Part shown: positions 46,839 through 55,227 of the stretch, in pieces
Layout of the letters: each line of letters opens with the position of its first letter
How positions within the stretch are numbered: the stretch's first letter is position 1
Assembly: GCA_903928895.1 (NCBI GenBank)
Contig: CAIYSR010000145.1
Location: forward strand, 39,817-103,816
Source: an uncultured Rhodospirillales bacterium
Lineage (GTDB): Bacteria; Pseudomonadota; Alphaproteobacteria; Acetobacterales; Acetobacteraceae
Length of the DNA: 64,000 nucleotides
Reading direction: 5' to 3'
Translations under genes and position numbers: made by a program
Notes under the pieces: model-generated
The model's input: the letters and a program-made list of their open reading frames with translations, nothing else
What the model was told of the DNA's origin: nothing
Database searches by the model: none

Positions 46839-49298
46839 CTATTCCCGCCTGCATGTGACCGGCCCGATCGACGGAATGTCGCCCGGTGCCGGGGTGAAGG
46901 TGAAGGATGACGTGCATTGCTGGCCGTTGGGCAGCGTCACCCGCACATTGTTGTCGGGCGCCAGGCCCTGGAGATAGGTATCGCCGTCATAGCCCACCGG
47001 CGCCGTCGCGCCGCTCGGGAGGAGTTGCACGATACTGCCGAGCGCCACCGGCTTTCCGTCGGGCATGACGAGCTTGACCAGTGCGCCATTGGAACGGCGC
47101 ATCGGAAAGCGGACGACCACGCCCGCCCGGTCGGGCGGGCGGACGATGCGGCTGGCATAGTCGAGGTCCGAATCCGCCGCCACATCGGTCGGGTCGATCG
47201 CGAGCCGGTTGAGGTCGAAGGAATGCAGGTCCGGCACCAGCAACAGCCCGTCCGCGTCGGTGCGGCCGACCTCCTTGTTCTCGTGCAGCACGCGGATGCC
47301 GCCGACGCCGCCGGTGTCCACCACGGCGAAGCTGTCGTCGATGGTGTTGGAGGCGAACACGCCGCCGCCGAGCAGCGACAGCGCGCCGCGCACCTCCAAA
47401 TGGCCGAAGGACTGGCGGTCGAACCGGTCGGCGCCGGCGGCGATGGAGGCCCAGGGCGATTTGTACTGCAGTTCCGCGCCGAGATGGGTGGGGCGGGTGG
47501 AGGCCGCCGTGACATGATAGCCCCAGTCGCCGACGACCTCGGGGGTCTGCGCGACCTGGGCCATCTGGTACGGCGTGCCGGTGCCGAACCCCATGCTGGT
47601 GTTGGCCGAGACATGCCGGCCGAGCGGTGCGGCGAGCCCGATCAGGATGCCGGTGCTGCCGCCGCGCGCGAGGTCGCGATAGCCGGTCGCGTAGAAGGTG
47701 ATGTCGTTGTACTGGGCGGAGTAGCTCGCCGTCGCGACATGGACGTGCTGGGACGGCTGGAACGACAGGATGTTGCCCGCGGTCGAAAAGGAGCCACCGG
47801 GCGTGTTCAGCGGCTCGCCGACCAGCGCGCCGGCATAGGGGGTGAAGAAGCGGAGCGGGGCGGCGACGCGGTCCCGGTCGACCGCGCTGTAGGCGATGCC
47901 GACGGTGCCGAAGCGGCCGAGATTGAGCCCGGCGCTGGCGGAAATCCGGGCGCGCGGTGCCGGATCGCCGCTGCCGGAGGCAATGTCGGTGAAATCATGG
48001 CTGGTGATGGTGGCCGAGGCCCCGAAATTGACCCAATCGCCGACATGCTGGAACCCGGCGGCATAGAGCCGGCCCGACGCTCCCGACGTGCTGCTGTGCG
48101 CGGCGGAGGCGGAGAGCACGCCGAAATTGAAGAGATTGACCATCATCCCGCCGCCGGCCATCACCAACCTGCCGGCGGTTTCGGCATGCCCCTCGATGGT
48201 CAGCCAGGGGGTGACGCCGCGCCGGTAGGTGGCGGAGGCGGCGGTGCGGCCGTAGAAGTCGTTCATCATCCCCCAGTTGTGACGCACCTCGCCGGCTTCG
48301 ATCGCGTAGCTTTCGAGCCCTTCGGCGAGCATGTTCTGGCTGGCGAAATAGGGCAGGCTGGTGGTGATCTGGCGCCCCAGCGCATCGGTGATGATCATCG
48401 AGATCTTTCCGGACCCGGCGACGATCGGCAATTGCGGGATTTCGAACGGGCCGGCCGGCATCGCGCGGGAGAGCAGATGGGTGCCGTTCACCAGCAGATC
48501 GAGGGTCGACGGCACCGCGACCGCACCGGCGAGGACGGGCAGCGGAAACGTCACCAGATCGGGCCGCATCGAGAAGTCCGACATGATCTGGGCGCCGCCG
48601 AGGCGCACGGAGCGGGTCCAGCCCAGGCCGCCCGAGATGAAATCGCCGAGCCGGTAGCGCCGCAGCGAGTCGGGCTCGGAGACCACGAAGGCGGAATCGA
48701 GCCGCAGCGCCGCCGAGGTGCCGGTCCCGGCCGGGCTGCTGCCGATGTAGGCGGCCATGGTGGAGGAGGCCACCCCCCAGGGGGTGAACAACCGACCGTC
48801 GAGCGCGATGTTGCCGATGCTGTGGCTGGCCAGGAAGGTCGCGTTGCCGTCATAGTTCAGGGTCAGGCCGAGGCCGCTCTCGGTCATCTCGAGGGGCGCA
48901 TGCTCGGGCCCCACCTGCACCTTTGTGGGCTCCATCTGGTCGATCCCGGTGGTGAACAGGACGGTCTGGGTGGGCTGGTCGAAGCGGAAACTCACCGCGG
49001 GCAGCGCGCTCAGCGCGACCAGACCCTCGGCGTCGGTGGCGATGCCCTCGGGCACGCGCAAGCCGATGTCGCGGAGCTCCTGCGGGCGGGCCATGAGCAC
49101 GCCGTTGTCCATCTGAAATTCGCCGATCTTGCCGGTGGGAAAACCGTTGATCACGACTTCCAGCGCCAGCATGTCCGCGGCAGCGGCCGGCGCCGGCATC
49201 CAGGCACGCGCCAGCAGCGCCGCGACGGCGATCAGCGGGAAGCAGCGCGACCGGCGGCGCCCGGTGCTCGGCTCAGGGGCTGGCGGGGATCGGCACAT
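46839..49298 (-). CDS. Outer-membrane usher of archaic chaperone-usher fimbriae
   Basis: An 819-residue usher (CsuD-like) that forms the outer-membrane pore for pilus assembly. A signal peptide (RRRSRCFPLIAVAALLARA) ends near APAAAADM. The periplasmic N-terminal domain (LEVVINGFPTGKIGEF) is followed by the barrel with the plug region (STLDLLVNGTHLLSRAMPAGPFEI, cited by LLVNGTHL), VVDTGGVGGIRVLHENKEVG and a C-terminal domain ending in QQCTSSFTF. The start is uncertain: 49298 overlaps the chaperone by 26 bases, 49349 by 77. I prefer 49298. Confidence 0.9.
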   Translation of the reverse strand: MCRSPPAPEPSTGRRRSRCFPLIAVAALLARAWMPAPAAAADMLALEVVINGFPTGKIGEFQMDNGVLMARPQELRDIGLRVPEGIATDAEGLVALSALPAVSFRFDQPTQTVLFTTGIDQMEPTKVQVGPEHAPLEMTESGLGLTLNYDGNATFLASHSIGNIALDGRLFTPWGVASSTMAAYIGSSPAGTGTSAALRLDSAFVVSEPDSLRRYRLGDFISGGLGWTRSVRLGGAQIMSDFSMRPDLVTFPLPVLAGAVAVPSTLDLLVNGTHLLSRAMPAGPFEIPQLPIVAGSGKISMIITDALGRQITTSLPYFASQNMLAEGLESYAIEAGEVRHNWGMMNDFYGRTAASATYRRGVTPWLTIEGHAETAGRLVMAGGGMMVNLFNFGVLSASAAHSSTSGASGRLYAAGFQHVGDWVNFGASATITSHDFTDIASGSGDPAPRARISASAGLNLGRFGTVGIAYSAVDRDRVAAPLRFFTPYAGALVGEPLNTPGGSFSTAGNILSFQPSQHVHVATASYSAQYNDITFYATGYRDLARGGSTGILIGLAAPLGRHVSANTSMGFGTGTPYQMAQVAQTPEVVGDWGYHVTAASTRPTHLGAELQYKSPWASIAAGADRFDRQSFGHLEVRGALSLLGGGVFASNTIDDSFAVVDTGGVGGIRVLHENKEVGRTDADGLLLVPDLHSFDLNRLAIDPTDVAADSDLDYASRIVRPPDRAGVVVRFPMRRSNGALVKLVMPDGKPVALGSIVQLLPSGATAPVGYDGDTYLQGLAPDNNVRVTLPNGQQCTSSFTFTPAPGDIPSIGPVTCRRE

Positions 49299-50013
49299 TC
49301 GTCTCGATGGGGCCGCCATCGGACCGCGCGGCCAGGCGCAGGCCGGCACCGGCCGGCGCCCCGGGGGCGAAGTCGATCTGCCAGCGCTTGAAGGAACCGG
49401 CGAGGACGTAGGGCAAGGTCCGGCCCTCGACCTTGACCGGCGCGCCGGCCGCCGTGGTCAAGACGATGTCGCGGACCGATTCGTGTTTTGTGCCGTCGTT
49501 GGTGGCGACCAGGTAGGTGTGACCGGCGTCGCGCTCGACGCGCCACGCCAGATGGGCGGCGACGCGGGCCTGCGGCTGGGCGAACACGGGCAGGGACTGG
49601 CGCAGGACGATGTTGACCGACCCGGCCTTGGCCGGCGGCGGGATCTGGTCGAGCAGGATGCGGTAGGTCGCCTCGCGGTCCTTTGGCGCACGCCGCAGCA
49701 CGATGCGGACCACCTGCACCCCGGAAGCGGCGATGGAGCCGAGCGGCGGGCTGGCCAGCACGTCGGTGGTCGGGTCGAGCTGCTGATGGCCGTCGCGCTC
49801 GCTCCAGGCGAAGGCCCTGACCTGGAAGGAGGCATCGCTCTGCTCGTGATTTTCGACGGTCAGCACCGCGGCCTGCTGGCCGGGCGCCATGTTGATGGTG
49901 ACCGGGATCACCGTCAGGCCCTGGGCGCGCGCGCCCGAGGCGGCGGCGGCGAGTGCGGCGAAGGCCAGCAGGGTGACGCGGATGGTGCCGGCGGTCAGTC
50001 CCGAGCGCGCCAT
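49273..50013 (-). CDS. Fimbrial periplasmic chaperone (archaic CsuC type)
   Basis: A 246-residue precursor with a signal peptide ending near ASGARAQG. The PapD-like fold is visible in GLTVIPVTINMAPGQQAAVLTVENHEQ (cited by VTINMAPGQQAAVL), the G1-like ASGVQVVRIVLRR strand with its conserved Arg that anchors subunits, and SLPVFAQP in place of the ordinary LPVF motif. It folds pilin subunits by donor-strand complementation. It lies between SCPU subunit genes and the usher and overlaps the latter, so the order subunits-chaperone-usher-subunit follows the csu operon. Confidence 0.92.
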   Translation of the reverse strand: MARSGLTAGTIRVTLLAFAALAAAASGARAQGLTVIPVTINMAPGQQAAVLTVENHEQSDASFQVRAFAWSERDGHQQLDPTTDVLASPPLGSIAASGVQVVRIVLRRAPKDREATYRILLDQIPPPAKAGSVNIVLRQSLPVFAQPQARVAAHLAWRVERDAGHTYLVATNDGTKHESVRDIVLTTAAGAPVKVEGRTLPYVLAGSFKRWQIDFAPGAPAGAGLRLAARSDGGPIETNVPIPASP

Positions 50014-50127
50014 GATGATACTCCCGACGCCGTGGCGTCATGCAATCGCTGGATCAGAAACCCGGGGTCCGACGGTCGATCCGCCGTGGCCGGGCGCCGC
50101 GGCCCCGGTGTGGTGAATGCGTTTGGT

Positions 50128-50631
50128 TCAATAGCTGACTGTTGCCGTGATCGTGTCATTGTAGGTGCCGGGGGTGACGAATTGTCCCGCCCGCATCCGC
50201 CCATAGACGGTGAAGGCCTGGGCGTTGCCGTTGCCGGTGCCGGCCACGGTATCGCTGCCGACGGTCATACCCCAGGGATGGGAACGCTCGGAGTCCATGT
50301 AGAGCGCGTAGGTGTTGGCGGTGCCGCCGGTGCCGGTCATCACCCGGTTGGCCACGGTGGCGCCGACGCCGGCGCCGGGGAGCAGGCCGACATTGAACGT
50401 GGTACCGTTGGTGCAGGTCACCGCCACGGTGGAGGTGGTGTCCTTCTGCGCGCCGGCGTAGACGCCGAAATCGAGATTGGCGGCGGTGAAGTTGCAGGTC
50501 GCCTGGACGGTGGCGGTGACGGCGACGGTGGCATTCAGGCTTGCCGCGGCGGCGGCATGGGGGGACAGGGAGATCCCGCCGGCCGCGATCCCGAGAGCCA
50601 AGGCGCAACGCAGAGGGTGCGCAGATATCAT
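50128..50631 (-). CDS. SCPU-domain fimbrial subunit 3
   Basis: A 167-residue single-domain pilin precursor. The signal peptide runs to SPHAAAA; a donor-strand-like N-terminal extension SLNATVAVTATVQATCNFTAANLDFGVYAG (cited by VAVTATVQATC) begins the mature protein. Cys pairs in QATCNF and AVTCTNGT and the end PGTYNDTITATVSY mark the SCPU domain. It is the subunit closest to the chaperone gene, separated by 114 bases. It probably forms the shaft or an adaptor. Confidence 0.88.
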   Translation of the reverse strand: MISAHPLRCALALGIAAGGISLSPHAAAAASLNATVAVTATVQATCNFTAANLDFGVYAGAQKDTTSTVAVTCTNGTTFNVGLLPGAGVGATVANRVMTGTGGTANTYALYMDSERSHPWGMTVGSDTVAGTGNGNAQAFTVYGRMRAGQFVTPGTYNDTITATVSY

Positions 50632-50734
50632 CGCGATTGCTCGATCCTGAATGCCATCGGACCCTACCAAACATCATGGCGCCGTCAAATCCCGAATGCC
50701 GGGATGCCTCGGGACGGTTTCATCAATCAGGGCT

Positions 50735-51265
50735 TCAATAGGTGACCGTCGCGGTGACGGTGTCGCTGTAGCTCCCTGGGGTGACGTATTGTGCCGCCGT
50801 GAGGCGACCATAGATCGTCAGGAGCTGGGCGGCGCCGTTGCCGGTGCCGGATACCAGGCCTTGCCCGCCTTCGCCGGCGTCACTCGTCCACTCGGTGGTG
50901 CGGCCGGAGTTGTTGAACAGGGCATAGGCCAGCCGCGCCGCGCCGGGGCCGGCCATTCGCCGGTTGGCTCTGCCTTCGCCACCGCCGCTGCCCGCGTGGG
51001 CACCGCTGCTGAGGGCAACGCTGTAGGTCGTGGTGTTGGTGCAGGTGACCGCGATGGTTGTGCTGGCGTCGATCAATTGGCCGGAATAGATCCCGAACGC
51101 CAGGGTATTGCCGGCGACGGTGCAGGTGGCGGCGACGGTGGCGGAAACCGCCAACGTGTCGCTGGATGACGCCGCAAGCGCCGGCGCCGGGCAGTTCAAC
51201 GCCAGCGTCAGGGACGTGACGATGGCGATGCGGCTCAAATTTTTGGTGGCATGGAATGTGTTCAT
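50735..51265 (-). CDS. SCPU-domain fimbrial subunit 2
   Basis: A 176-residue SCPU pilin precursor. The signal peptide ends near APALAASS; the mature start DTLAVSATVAATCTVAG is nearly identical in pattern to subunits 1 and 3, showing tandem duplication. Cysteines at AATCTV and AVTCTN, and GSYSDTVTATVTY at the end, fit the family. It carries a Gly-rich insertion (SGGGEGRANRR) not present in its neighbours. A CGAA-loop hairpin precedes it in the transcript. Confidence 0.88.
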   Translation of the reverse strand: MNTFHATKNLSRIAIVTSLTLALNCPAPALAASSSDTLAVSATVAATCTVAGNTLAFGIYSGQLIDASTTIAVTCTNTTTYSVALSSGAHAGSGGGEGRANRRMAGPGAARLAYALFNNSGRTTEWTSDAGEGGQGLVSGTGNGAAQLLTIYGRLTAAQYVTPGSYSDTVTATVTY

Positions 51266-51299
51266 GACCTTTTCTCCTTCCGGTCGCGACCTCCGGCGA

Positions 51300-51319
51300 G
51301 ACGGCGCCGAAGCGCCGTC
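51300..51319 (-). other. Intra-operon CGAA-loop hairpin
   Basis: An 8-bp perfect stem GACGGCGC/GCGCCGTC closed by a four-base CGAA (TTCG on the minus-strand RNA) loop lies in the 120-base gap between SCPU genes 1 and 2. UUCG loops on GC stems are exceptionally stable, so it may stabilise the 3' end of the first, presumably most abundant, pilin message or attenuate transcription. Confidence 0.6.
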
Positions 51320-51385
51320 CGCAGGAACCGGGTCGTCGTCGGGAGGCGCGGCCCCTCGTCTCTCGACGTCGTGCGGGGTTGCCGT

Positions 51386-51898
51386 CTAGTAGGTCACCGT
51401 CGCGGTGATCGTGTCGCTGTACGAGCCGGGAGTGACGTACTGCGCGGCGGGAACCCGACCGTAGACGGTGAGCGACTGCGCATTGCCGTTGCCGGTGCCG
51501 GAGGAGGCATCGCCGTCGGTGTTGTCAGCGCCCCAATGCGCGGAGCGGCTGGTGTCCTTGTAGAGCTGGTAGCCGAGGACTGCGCCGCTCGGTCCGGCCA
51601 TCTTGCGGGTCGTATCGGTGGCGCTGGGAGCCAGACCCGGATCCAGTGTGACAACCCACGGGGTGGTGTTGGTGCACTGCACGGAGATCGTGGTCGAGGC
51701 GTCGAGCTGGGCGGCGGAATAGGTGCCGAAGGCCAGCGTGCCGCCGGTCAGGGCGCAGGTCGCCTGGACTGTGGCGGTGATGCCGAGGCTGGCAGTCGCG
51801 GTGACGGCAAGCGCCGGCGTTGCTTGCATAGCGAGGACGAGAGCACCGATCGCACCGATGCCAGTCATCATCGTTGGGGCGTATTTGAGGGATTTCAT
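51386..51898 (-). CDS. SCPU-domain fimbrial subunit 1 (likely major pilin)
   Basis: A 170-residue SCPU precursor and first gene of the fimbrial operon. The signal peptide ends near TPALAVTA; the mature part begins ASLGITATVQATCALTGGTLAFG (cited by ITATVQATC), with the second Cys in SVQCTNTT and end PGSYSDTITATVTY. As promoter-proximal gene with AAGGA at a good distance from the ATG it is the best candidate for the major shaft pilin, like CsuA/B. The stable hairpin after it would favour higher yield of this subunit. Confidence 0.9.
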   Translation of the reverse strand: MKSLKYAPTMMTGIGAIGALVLAMQATPALAVTATASLGITATVQATCALTGGTLAFGTYSAAQLDASTTISVQCTNTTPWVVTLDPGLAPSATDTTRKMAGPSGAVLGYQLYKDTSRSAHWGADNTDGDASSGTGNGNAQSLTVYGRVPAAQYVTPGSYSDTITATVTY

Positions 51899-52340
51899 GA
51901 CATAGTTCCTTTTTAACTAAACTTGCTTCCGACCTCTAATGAATTTGTGTCTTCTCGGAAGTAAGTGACCTCTTATTACTGTAATTGTCTGAAAATGTCA
52001 ATTTCCTGATACGTTTGATTAAATTCGGAAGCGTTGGGTTTGTTTGTATTTGTTTGCTCGCGGACACGTGATGTCAGGAAATGTCTGGTACACCGCGATC
52101 GGGCCGAGGCGGCGGTTGCGATGCTGCGCCACAGGCGTCAGTGACGGCCGCCAATTGTGGGCGCCGGGCGGGCGAGGGGGATCGCGGCATGGGGCGGCTC
52201 GCGGGGTGAAGGCCGAACGGTAGTGGATCGGCGGAGGATTGTCAGGCCCGTGGGAGGGGGGTCTTCGATACAAAAAGCGGTTTGCGCGGGAAGGAATGTC
52301 GTGATAAGCACGAATTGTCTCTTAATTTGGAGCGTGCATC
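51899..52340. other. AT-richer intergenic region between fimbrial operon and PEP-CTERM gene
   Basis: These 442 bases hold no convincing gene. Positions 51900-52060 are strikingly AT-rich for this genome and contain the fimbrial promoter at 51973-52001. The half nearer the PEP-CTERM gene returns to high GC; I see no clear promoter for that gene except a weak TTGCGC with a following ATAAGC around 52273-52300. Confidence 0.6.
51973..52001 (-). promoter_or_regulatory. Near-consensus sigma-70 promoter of the fimbrial operon
   Basis: On the minus strand TTGACA (complement of 51996-52001) is followed after exactly 17 bases by TAATAA (complement of 51973-51978). The -35 is perfect and the -10 matches at five of six positions. 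Transcription should start near 51966, giving an untranslated leader of about 70 bases before the first SCPU gene. Confidence 0.8.
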
Positions 52341-53027
52341 ATGCGGCGTCTTGCGATCATGTCTGTGCTGGGTTCTGTGCTGATGGCGGCCTCGGCGCAG
52401 GCTGGGCTGGATGGGACGCAGGTGACGGTGAACTACAATGTCACCGGGCTGACCGGCACGGCGGATGTGGTGACGGTGGGGCCGGGGGTGGAGTTGACGT
52501 GCACCGGGGGCGGGACGGGCAACGGCAATATCTGCTCGATGCTGACCGGGGGGATACAGACGGTGGATATCGGGGACAACTCGATCCACTACACCTATAC
52601 GGGCAGCGGGGGCGGGTTCAATCCAGTGGCGACGAACGGGTTCGATTTCACCGGGCTCGATGCCGGTGGGACGATCAACGGGTACACGCTGACGACCGAT
52701 ATCCCGGGGCTCGACGGGAGCCGGATCAGCTTTACCGGTTCGACGTTCGATGTCTACATGGGGGCGCTGGTGGTGGCGCCGACGGCGTTTTTCGACGTCG
52801 TGTTCGACGTGCCGGAGCCGGGCGGGATGGCGCTGGTGCTGGCAGGCCTGGGCGGGATGGCGGCGGTGCGGCGCGGGAGGAAGCGCTTCTTTTTTTTCGT
52901 AAAAAAGAAGCAAAAAAACGTCCGTGCGTGCGGCTGTGGCACGGGCCTTCAGGTGATAACGCTGTTCTTGCGCCGCAGGCAGTCGTCGTTCGATCTCGGC
53001 GCCATCTTACGCGCGGCGATGGCTTGA
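52341..53027 (+). CDS. PEP-CTERM sorted exported protein with repeat-derived tail
   Basis: A 228-residue protein with a signal peptide (MRRLAIMSVLGSVLMAASA, cleavage near AQAG), a Gly/Thr-rich beta-type body and a PEP-CTERM sorting signal: VPEP at 157-160, hydrophobic helix GGMALVLAGLGGMAAV and basic RRGRKR. Such proteins are processed by an exosortase and linked to extracellular polysaccharide. Normally the protein ends right after the basic cluster. Here a hairpin repeat begins at codon 182, and the frame runs through it (FFFFVKKKQKN) for 46 more residues. The extra tail is probably non-native. GGAG lies 8 bases before the ATG. Confidence 0.78.
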   Translation: MRRLAIMSVLGSVLMAASAQAGLDGTQVTVNYNVTGLTGTADVVTVGPGVELTCTGGGTGNGNICSMLTGGIQTVDIGDNSIHYTYTGSGGGFNPVATNGFDFTGLDAGGTINGYTLTTDIPGLDGSRISFTGSTFDVYMGALVVAPTAFFDVVFDVPEPGGMALVLAGLGGMAAVRRGRKRFFFFVKKKQKNVRACGCGTGLQVITLFLRRRQSSFDLGAILRAAMA

Positions 53028-53128
53028 TGGCTTCGCCGCTCTCCCGCACAGGGGCTCGCGGCTGAAGGTCGGTGCTCCAGCCGCTCAAATGGGTGAAGTT
53101 TTTTGCTTCTTTTTTGCAAAAAAGATGC
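52885..53128. repeat. Inverted pair of T/A-cored hairpins, tails-in form
   Basis: Hairpin one pairs GCTTC plus T8 (52885-52897) with A6-GAAGC (52901-52911) around CGT, then AAAAAAACG. Hairpin two pairs GCTTCTTTTTT (53105-53115) with AAAAAAGATGC (53118-53128), with one arm mismatch, preceded by GAAGTTTTTT. The spacer is 193 bases and holds GGCTTCGCCGCTC at 53029-53041, identical to a 13-base stretch in the pair at 55049-55218. The pair lies between the convergent PEP-CTERM gene and minE. Confidence 0.88.
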
Positions 53129-53136
53129 GCTGCCTT

Positions 53137-53400
53137 TCAGGCGAGGCGAGCGCGCTCGGCGAGCGGGACTTCGATGTCGATCTCCAGGGTGGAGACGTGG
53201 TTGCCGCGGTCGAGCTTGATCTGGACCTTGTCGGGATCGATTTCCATGTGCCGGCGGATGACGGCGATGATTTCCTCTTGCAGGCGGGCCACGAGGTCCG
53301 AGCTGCCGAAGGAGGAGCGCTCATGGGCGAGCAGGATTTGCAGGCGGTCGCGTGCCACGGAGGCCGTGGGCTTGCGGCGCCAGAACTGGAAAATGCTCAT
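53137..53400 (-). CDS. minE: Cell division topological specificity factor MinE
   Basis: An 87-residue MinE. The N-terminal [10 protein letters not shown] is the membrane-targeting segment, [14 protein letters not shown] contains the MinD-contact helix/strand ([10 protein letters not shown]), and residues about 35-80 form the dimeric topological-specificity domain. MinE stimulates MinD ATPase and drives pole-to-pole oscillation. It overlaps the minD stop by 4 bases. A paired-hairpin repeat lies 8 bases beyond the stop. Confidence 0.95.
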   Translation of the reverse strand: MSIFQFWRRKPTASVARDRLQILLAHERSSFGSSDLVARLQEEIIAVIRRHMEIDPDKVQIKLDRGNHVSTLEIDIEVPLAERARLA

Positions 53401-54212
53401 GCGACCCTCCGGCCGAACAGGCGTTCGACGAGGGAGCGGCGCTCTTGTGGGATGGACATTTCGAGTTTTTCGCCACGCAGGCGGCGGACCGCGTCCTGGT
53501 AGGCGCGGGCGGGGGCGGTTTCGGGGTTGTTGAGGGTGACGGGGACGCCGACGTTGGAGGCTTTCAGCACTTCCTGGCTTTCGGGGATGATGCCGAGCAG
53601 GGGGATGGAGAGGATGTCGAGCACGTCCTCGACTTTGAGCATGTCGCCGCGGGCGGCGCGGACGGGGTCGTAGCGGGTGATGAGGAGATGTTTTTCGACG
53701 CGTTCGCCGCGCTGGGCGCGTTCGGTTTTGCTGTCGAGCAGGCCGATGATGCGGTCGCTGTCGCGGACGGAGGAGACTTCGGGGTTGGTCACGACGATGG
53801 CGATGTCGGCGTGGTGCATGGCCATGGCGGGGCCGCGCTCGATGCCGGCGGGGCTGTCGCAGAGGATCCAGTCGAATTTCTCGCGCAGTTCGGCGATGAC
53901 CTTGGCGACGCCGTCGGAGGTGAGGGCGTCCTTGTCGCGGGTTTGCGAGGCGGGGAGGATGGAGAGGGTCTCGATGCGCTTGTCGCGGATGAGGGCCTGG
54001 TGGAGTTTGGCGTCGCCCTGGATGACGTTGATGAGATCGAACACCACGCGGCGTTCGGCGCCCATGACGAGATCGAGATTGCGCAGGCCGACGTCGAAAT
54101 CGACGACGACGACTTTTTCGCCGGACTGGGCCAGGGCGGCTCCGATCGCGGCGGTGGAGGTCGTCTTGCCGACGCCGCCTTTGCCGGATGTGACGACGAC
54201 TACCTTGGACAT
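53397..54212 (-). CDS. minD: Septum site-determining ATPase MinD
   Basis: A 271-residue ParA/MinD ATPase. The deviant Walker A is [11 protein letters not shown] (9-19) with signature Lys11; switch I/II are [10 protein letters not shown] and CDSPAGIE. The C-terminal amphipathic helix [12 protein letters not shown] binds membrane when ATP dimerises the protein. It recruits MinC to block Z-rings at the poles. It lies between minC (18 bases away) and minE (4-base overlap) in the usual minCDE order. Confidence 0.97.
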   Translation of the reverse strand: MSKVVVVTSGKGGVGKTTSTAAIGAALAQSGEKVVVVDFDVGLRNLDLVMGAERRVVFDLINVIQGDAKLHQALIRDKRIETLSILPASQTRDKDALTSDGVAKVIAELREKFDWILCDSPAGIERGPAMAMHHADIAIVVTNPEVSSVRDSDRIIGLLDSKTERAQRGERVEKHLLITRYDPVRAARGDMLKVEDVLDILSIPLLGIIPESQEVLKASNVGVPVTLNNPETAPARAYQDAVRRLRGEKLEMSIPQERRSLVERLFGRRVA

Positions 54213-54230
54213 GCGTTTCTCCCCTCCGAT

Positions 54231-54905
54231 CTAGCGCTGGGCTGCGATCATGATGCGTCCCGCCTCGAGCCAGATATGGGCGGCGGCACCGCGCAGTGCT
54301 GCGTCCATATCCTCGGCGGTTTGATAGAAGCCGTCGATCGAGACCAGTTCGGCTTCGAGTTTGCGGCAGAAGATGCGGGCCTTGGCGAAGCCCTGGGCGC
54401 CGGCCAGGGCGCGGCCGCGGAGCGCGCCGTAGATGTGGATGGAGCCGCCGGCGAGGACTTCGGCGCCTGAGGAGACCGAGCCGAGCACGGTGACGTCGCC
54501 CTTGGGGAAAAGGATCGATTGGCCGGAGCGGACGTTGTCCTCGACGATGAGGCCGGGCGCGCTGGGCGGGGGTTCGACCTTGGCGGCTTCGCTGGGCTTG
54601 ATTTCGACCAAGCCGCCCGGCCGGCCGCCGGTGAGCGGGCGTTTCCAGGGGTCGGCGCCGGGAATGTCGGCGGCGTTCTCGACGTCGATAACGCCGAGGC
54701 CGAGGGTTTCAAGTTCGTTCAGGAGCGTGGCGACGCCCGGGGTGTCGGCCTTGAGCAGGGAGCAGTCGACGATGACGGGGCGGCCGGCGAAGAAGCCGGG
54801 GGCGCGGGCGGACTGGGCGCGCAGGGCTTCGAGCCACAGGGCCAGGGGGGCCTCGGGCGTGACGACGAAGGCCATGAAGGAACGGCCGCGGACTCTGATC
54901 TGCAT
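54231..54905 (-). CDS. minC: Septum site-determining protein MinC
   Basis: A 224-residue inhibitor of FtsZ assembly. Residues 1-105 form the N-terminal FtsZ-binding domain, and the C-terminal beta-helix shows [50 protein letters not shown] (cited by [17 protein letters not shown] and [16 protein letters not shown]), the canonical MinC_C signature that binds MinD. The start at 54905 gives [13 protein letters not shown]. It is promoter-proximal in minCDE. Longer frames upstream cross the hairpin repeat and are artefacts. Confidence 0.95.
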   Translation of the reverse strand: MQIRVRGRSFMAFVVTPEAPLALWLEALRAQSARAPGFFAGRPVIVDCSLLKADTPGVATLLNELETLGLGVIDVENAADIPGADPWKRPLTGGRPGGLVEIKPSEAAKVEPPPSAPGLIVEDNVRSGQSILFPKGDVTVLGSVSSGAEVLAGGSIHIYGALRGRALAGAQGFAKARIFCRKLEAELVSIDGFYQTAEDMDAALRGAAAHIWLEAGRIMIAAQR

Positions 54906-55048
54906 TCGGGGTTGGGTATCGCTTGACACCGGATCAACCTGCCGCCGAGCGCGCTGGGCGTCAACGGTTAAGACGGGCGTTTGCGCAAGATGTTGTGGAC
55001 AACCCTGGGGGTGACCGCAATGGCTTGATCGGGCAGGGGAAGGCGAGC

Positions 55049-55218
55049 GCTTCTTTTTTGAAAAAAAGAAGCAAAAAACTTCTTTCCGTTTGGGGGCGGG
55101 GGGAAGGCGGGCAATGGCGGGGGGGGTGACGCCGGGGTGTTGTTTGGCTTCGCCGCTCGCCCGCCGAAGGACCTTATGGGGAAAGTTTTTTTGCTTCTTT
55201 TTTTCCAAAAAAAGAAGC
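55049..55218. repeat. Inverted pair of T/A-cored hairpins, tails-in form
   Basis: Hairpin one pairs GCTTCTTTTTT (55049-55059) with AAAAAAGAAGC (55062-55072), then AAAAAACTTCTTTCCG. Hairpin two pairs GCTTCTTTTTTT (55193-55204) with AAAAAAAGAAGC (55207-55218), preceded by GAAAGTTTTTTT. The 120-base spacer holds GGCTTCGCCGCTC at 55146-55158. Here both neighbours (the NMO-like gene and minC) point the same way, so one hairpin follows a gene end and the other lies upstream of minC. Confidence 0.9.
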
Positions 55219-55227
55219 GCTTGCGCC

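Noticed and set aside
46333..51898. Sporulation genes (spore coat protein U)
   Set aside because: SCPU domains here are pilin subunits in an operon with chaperone and usher; the organism type does not form spores.
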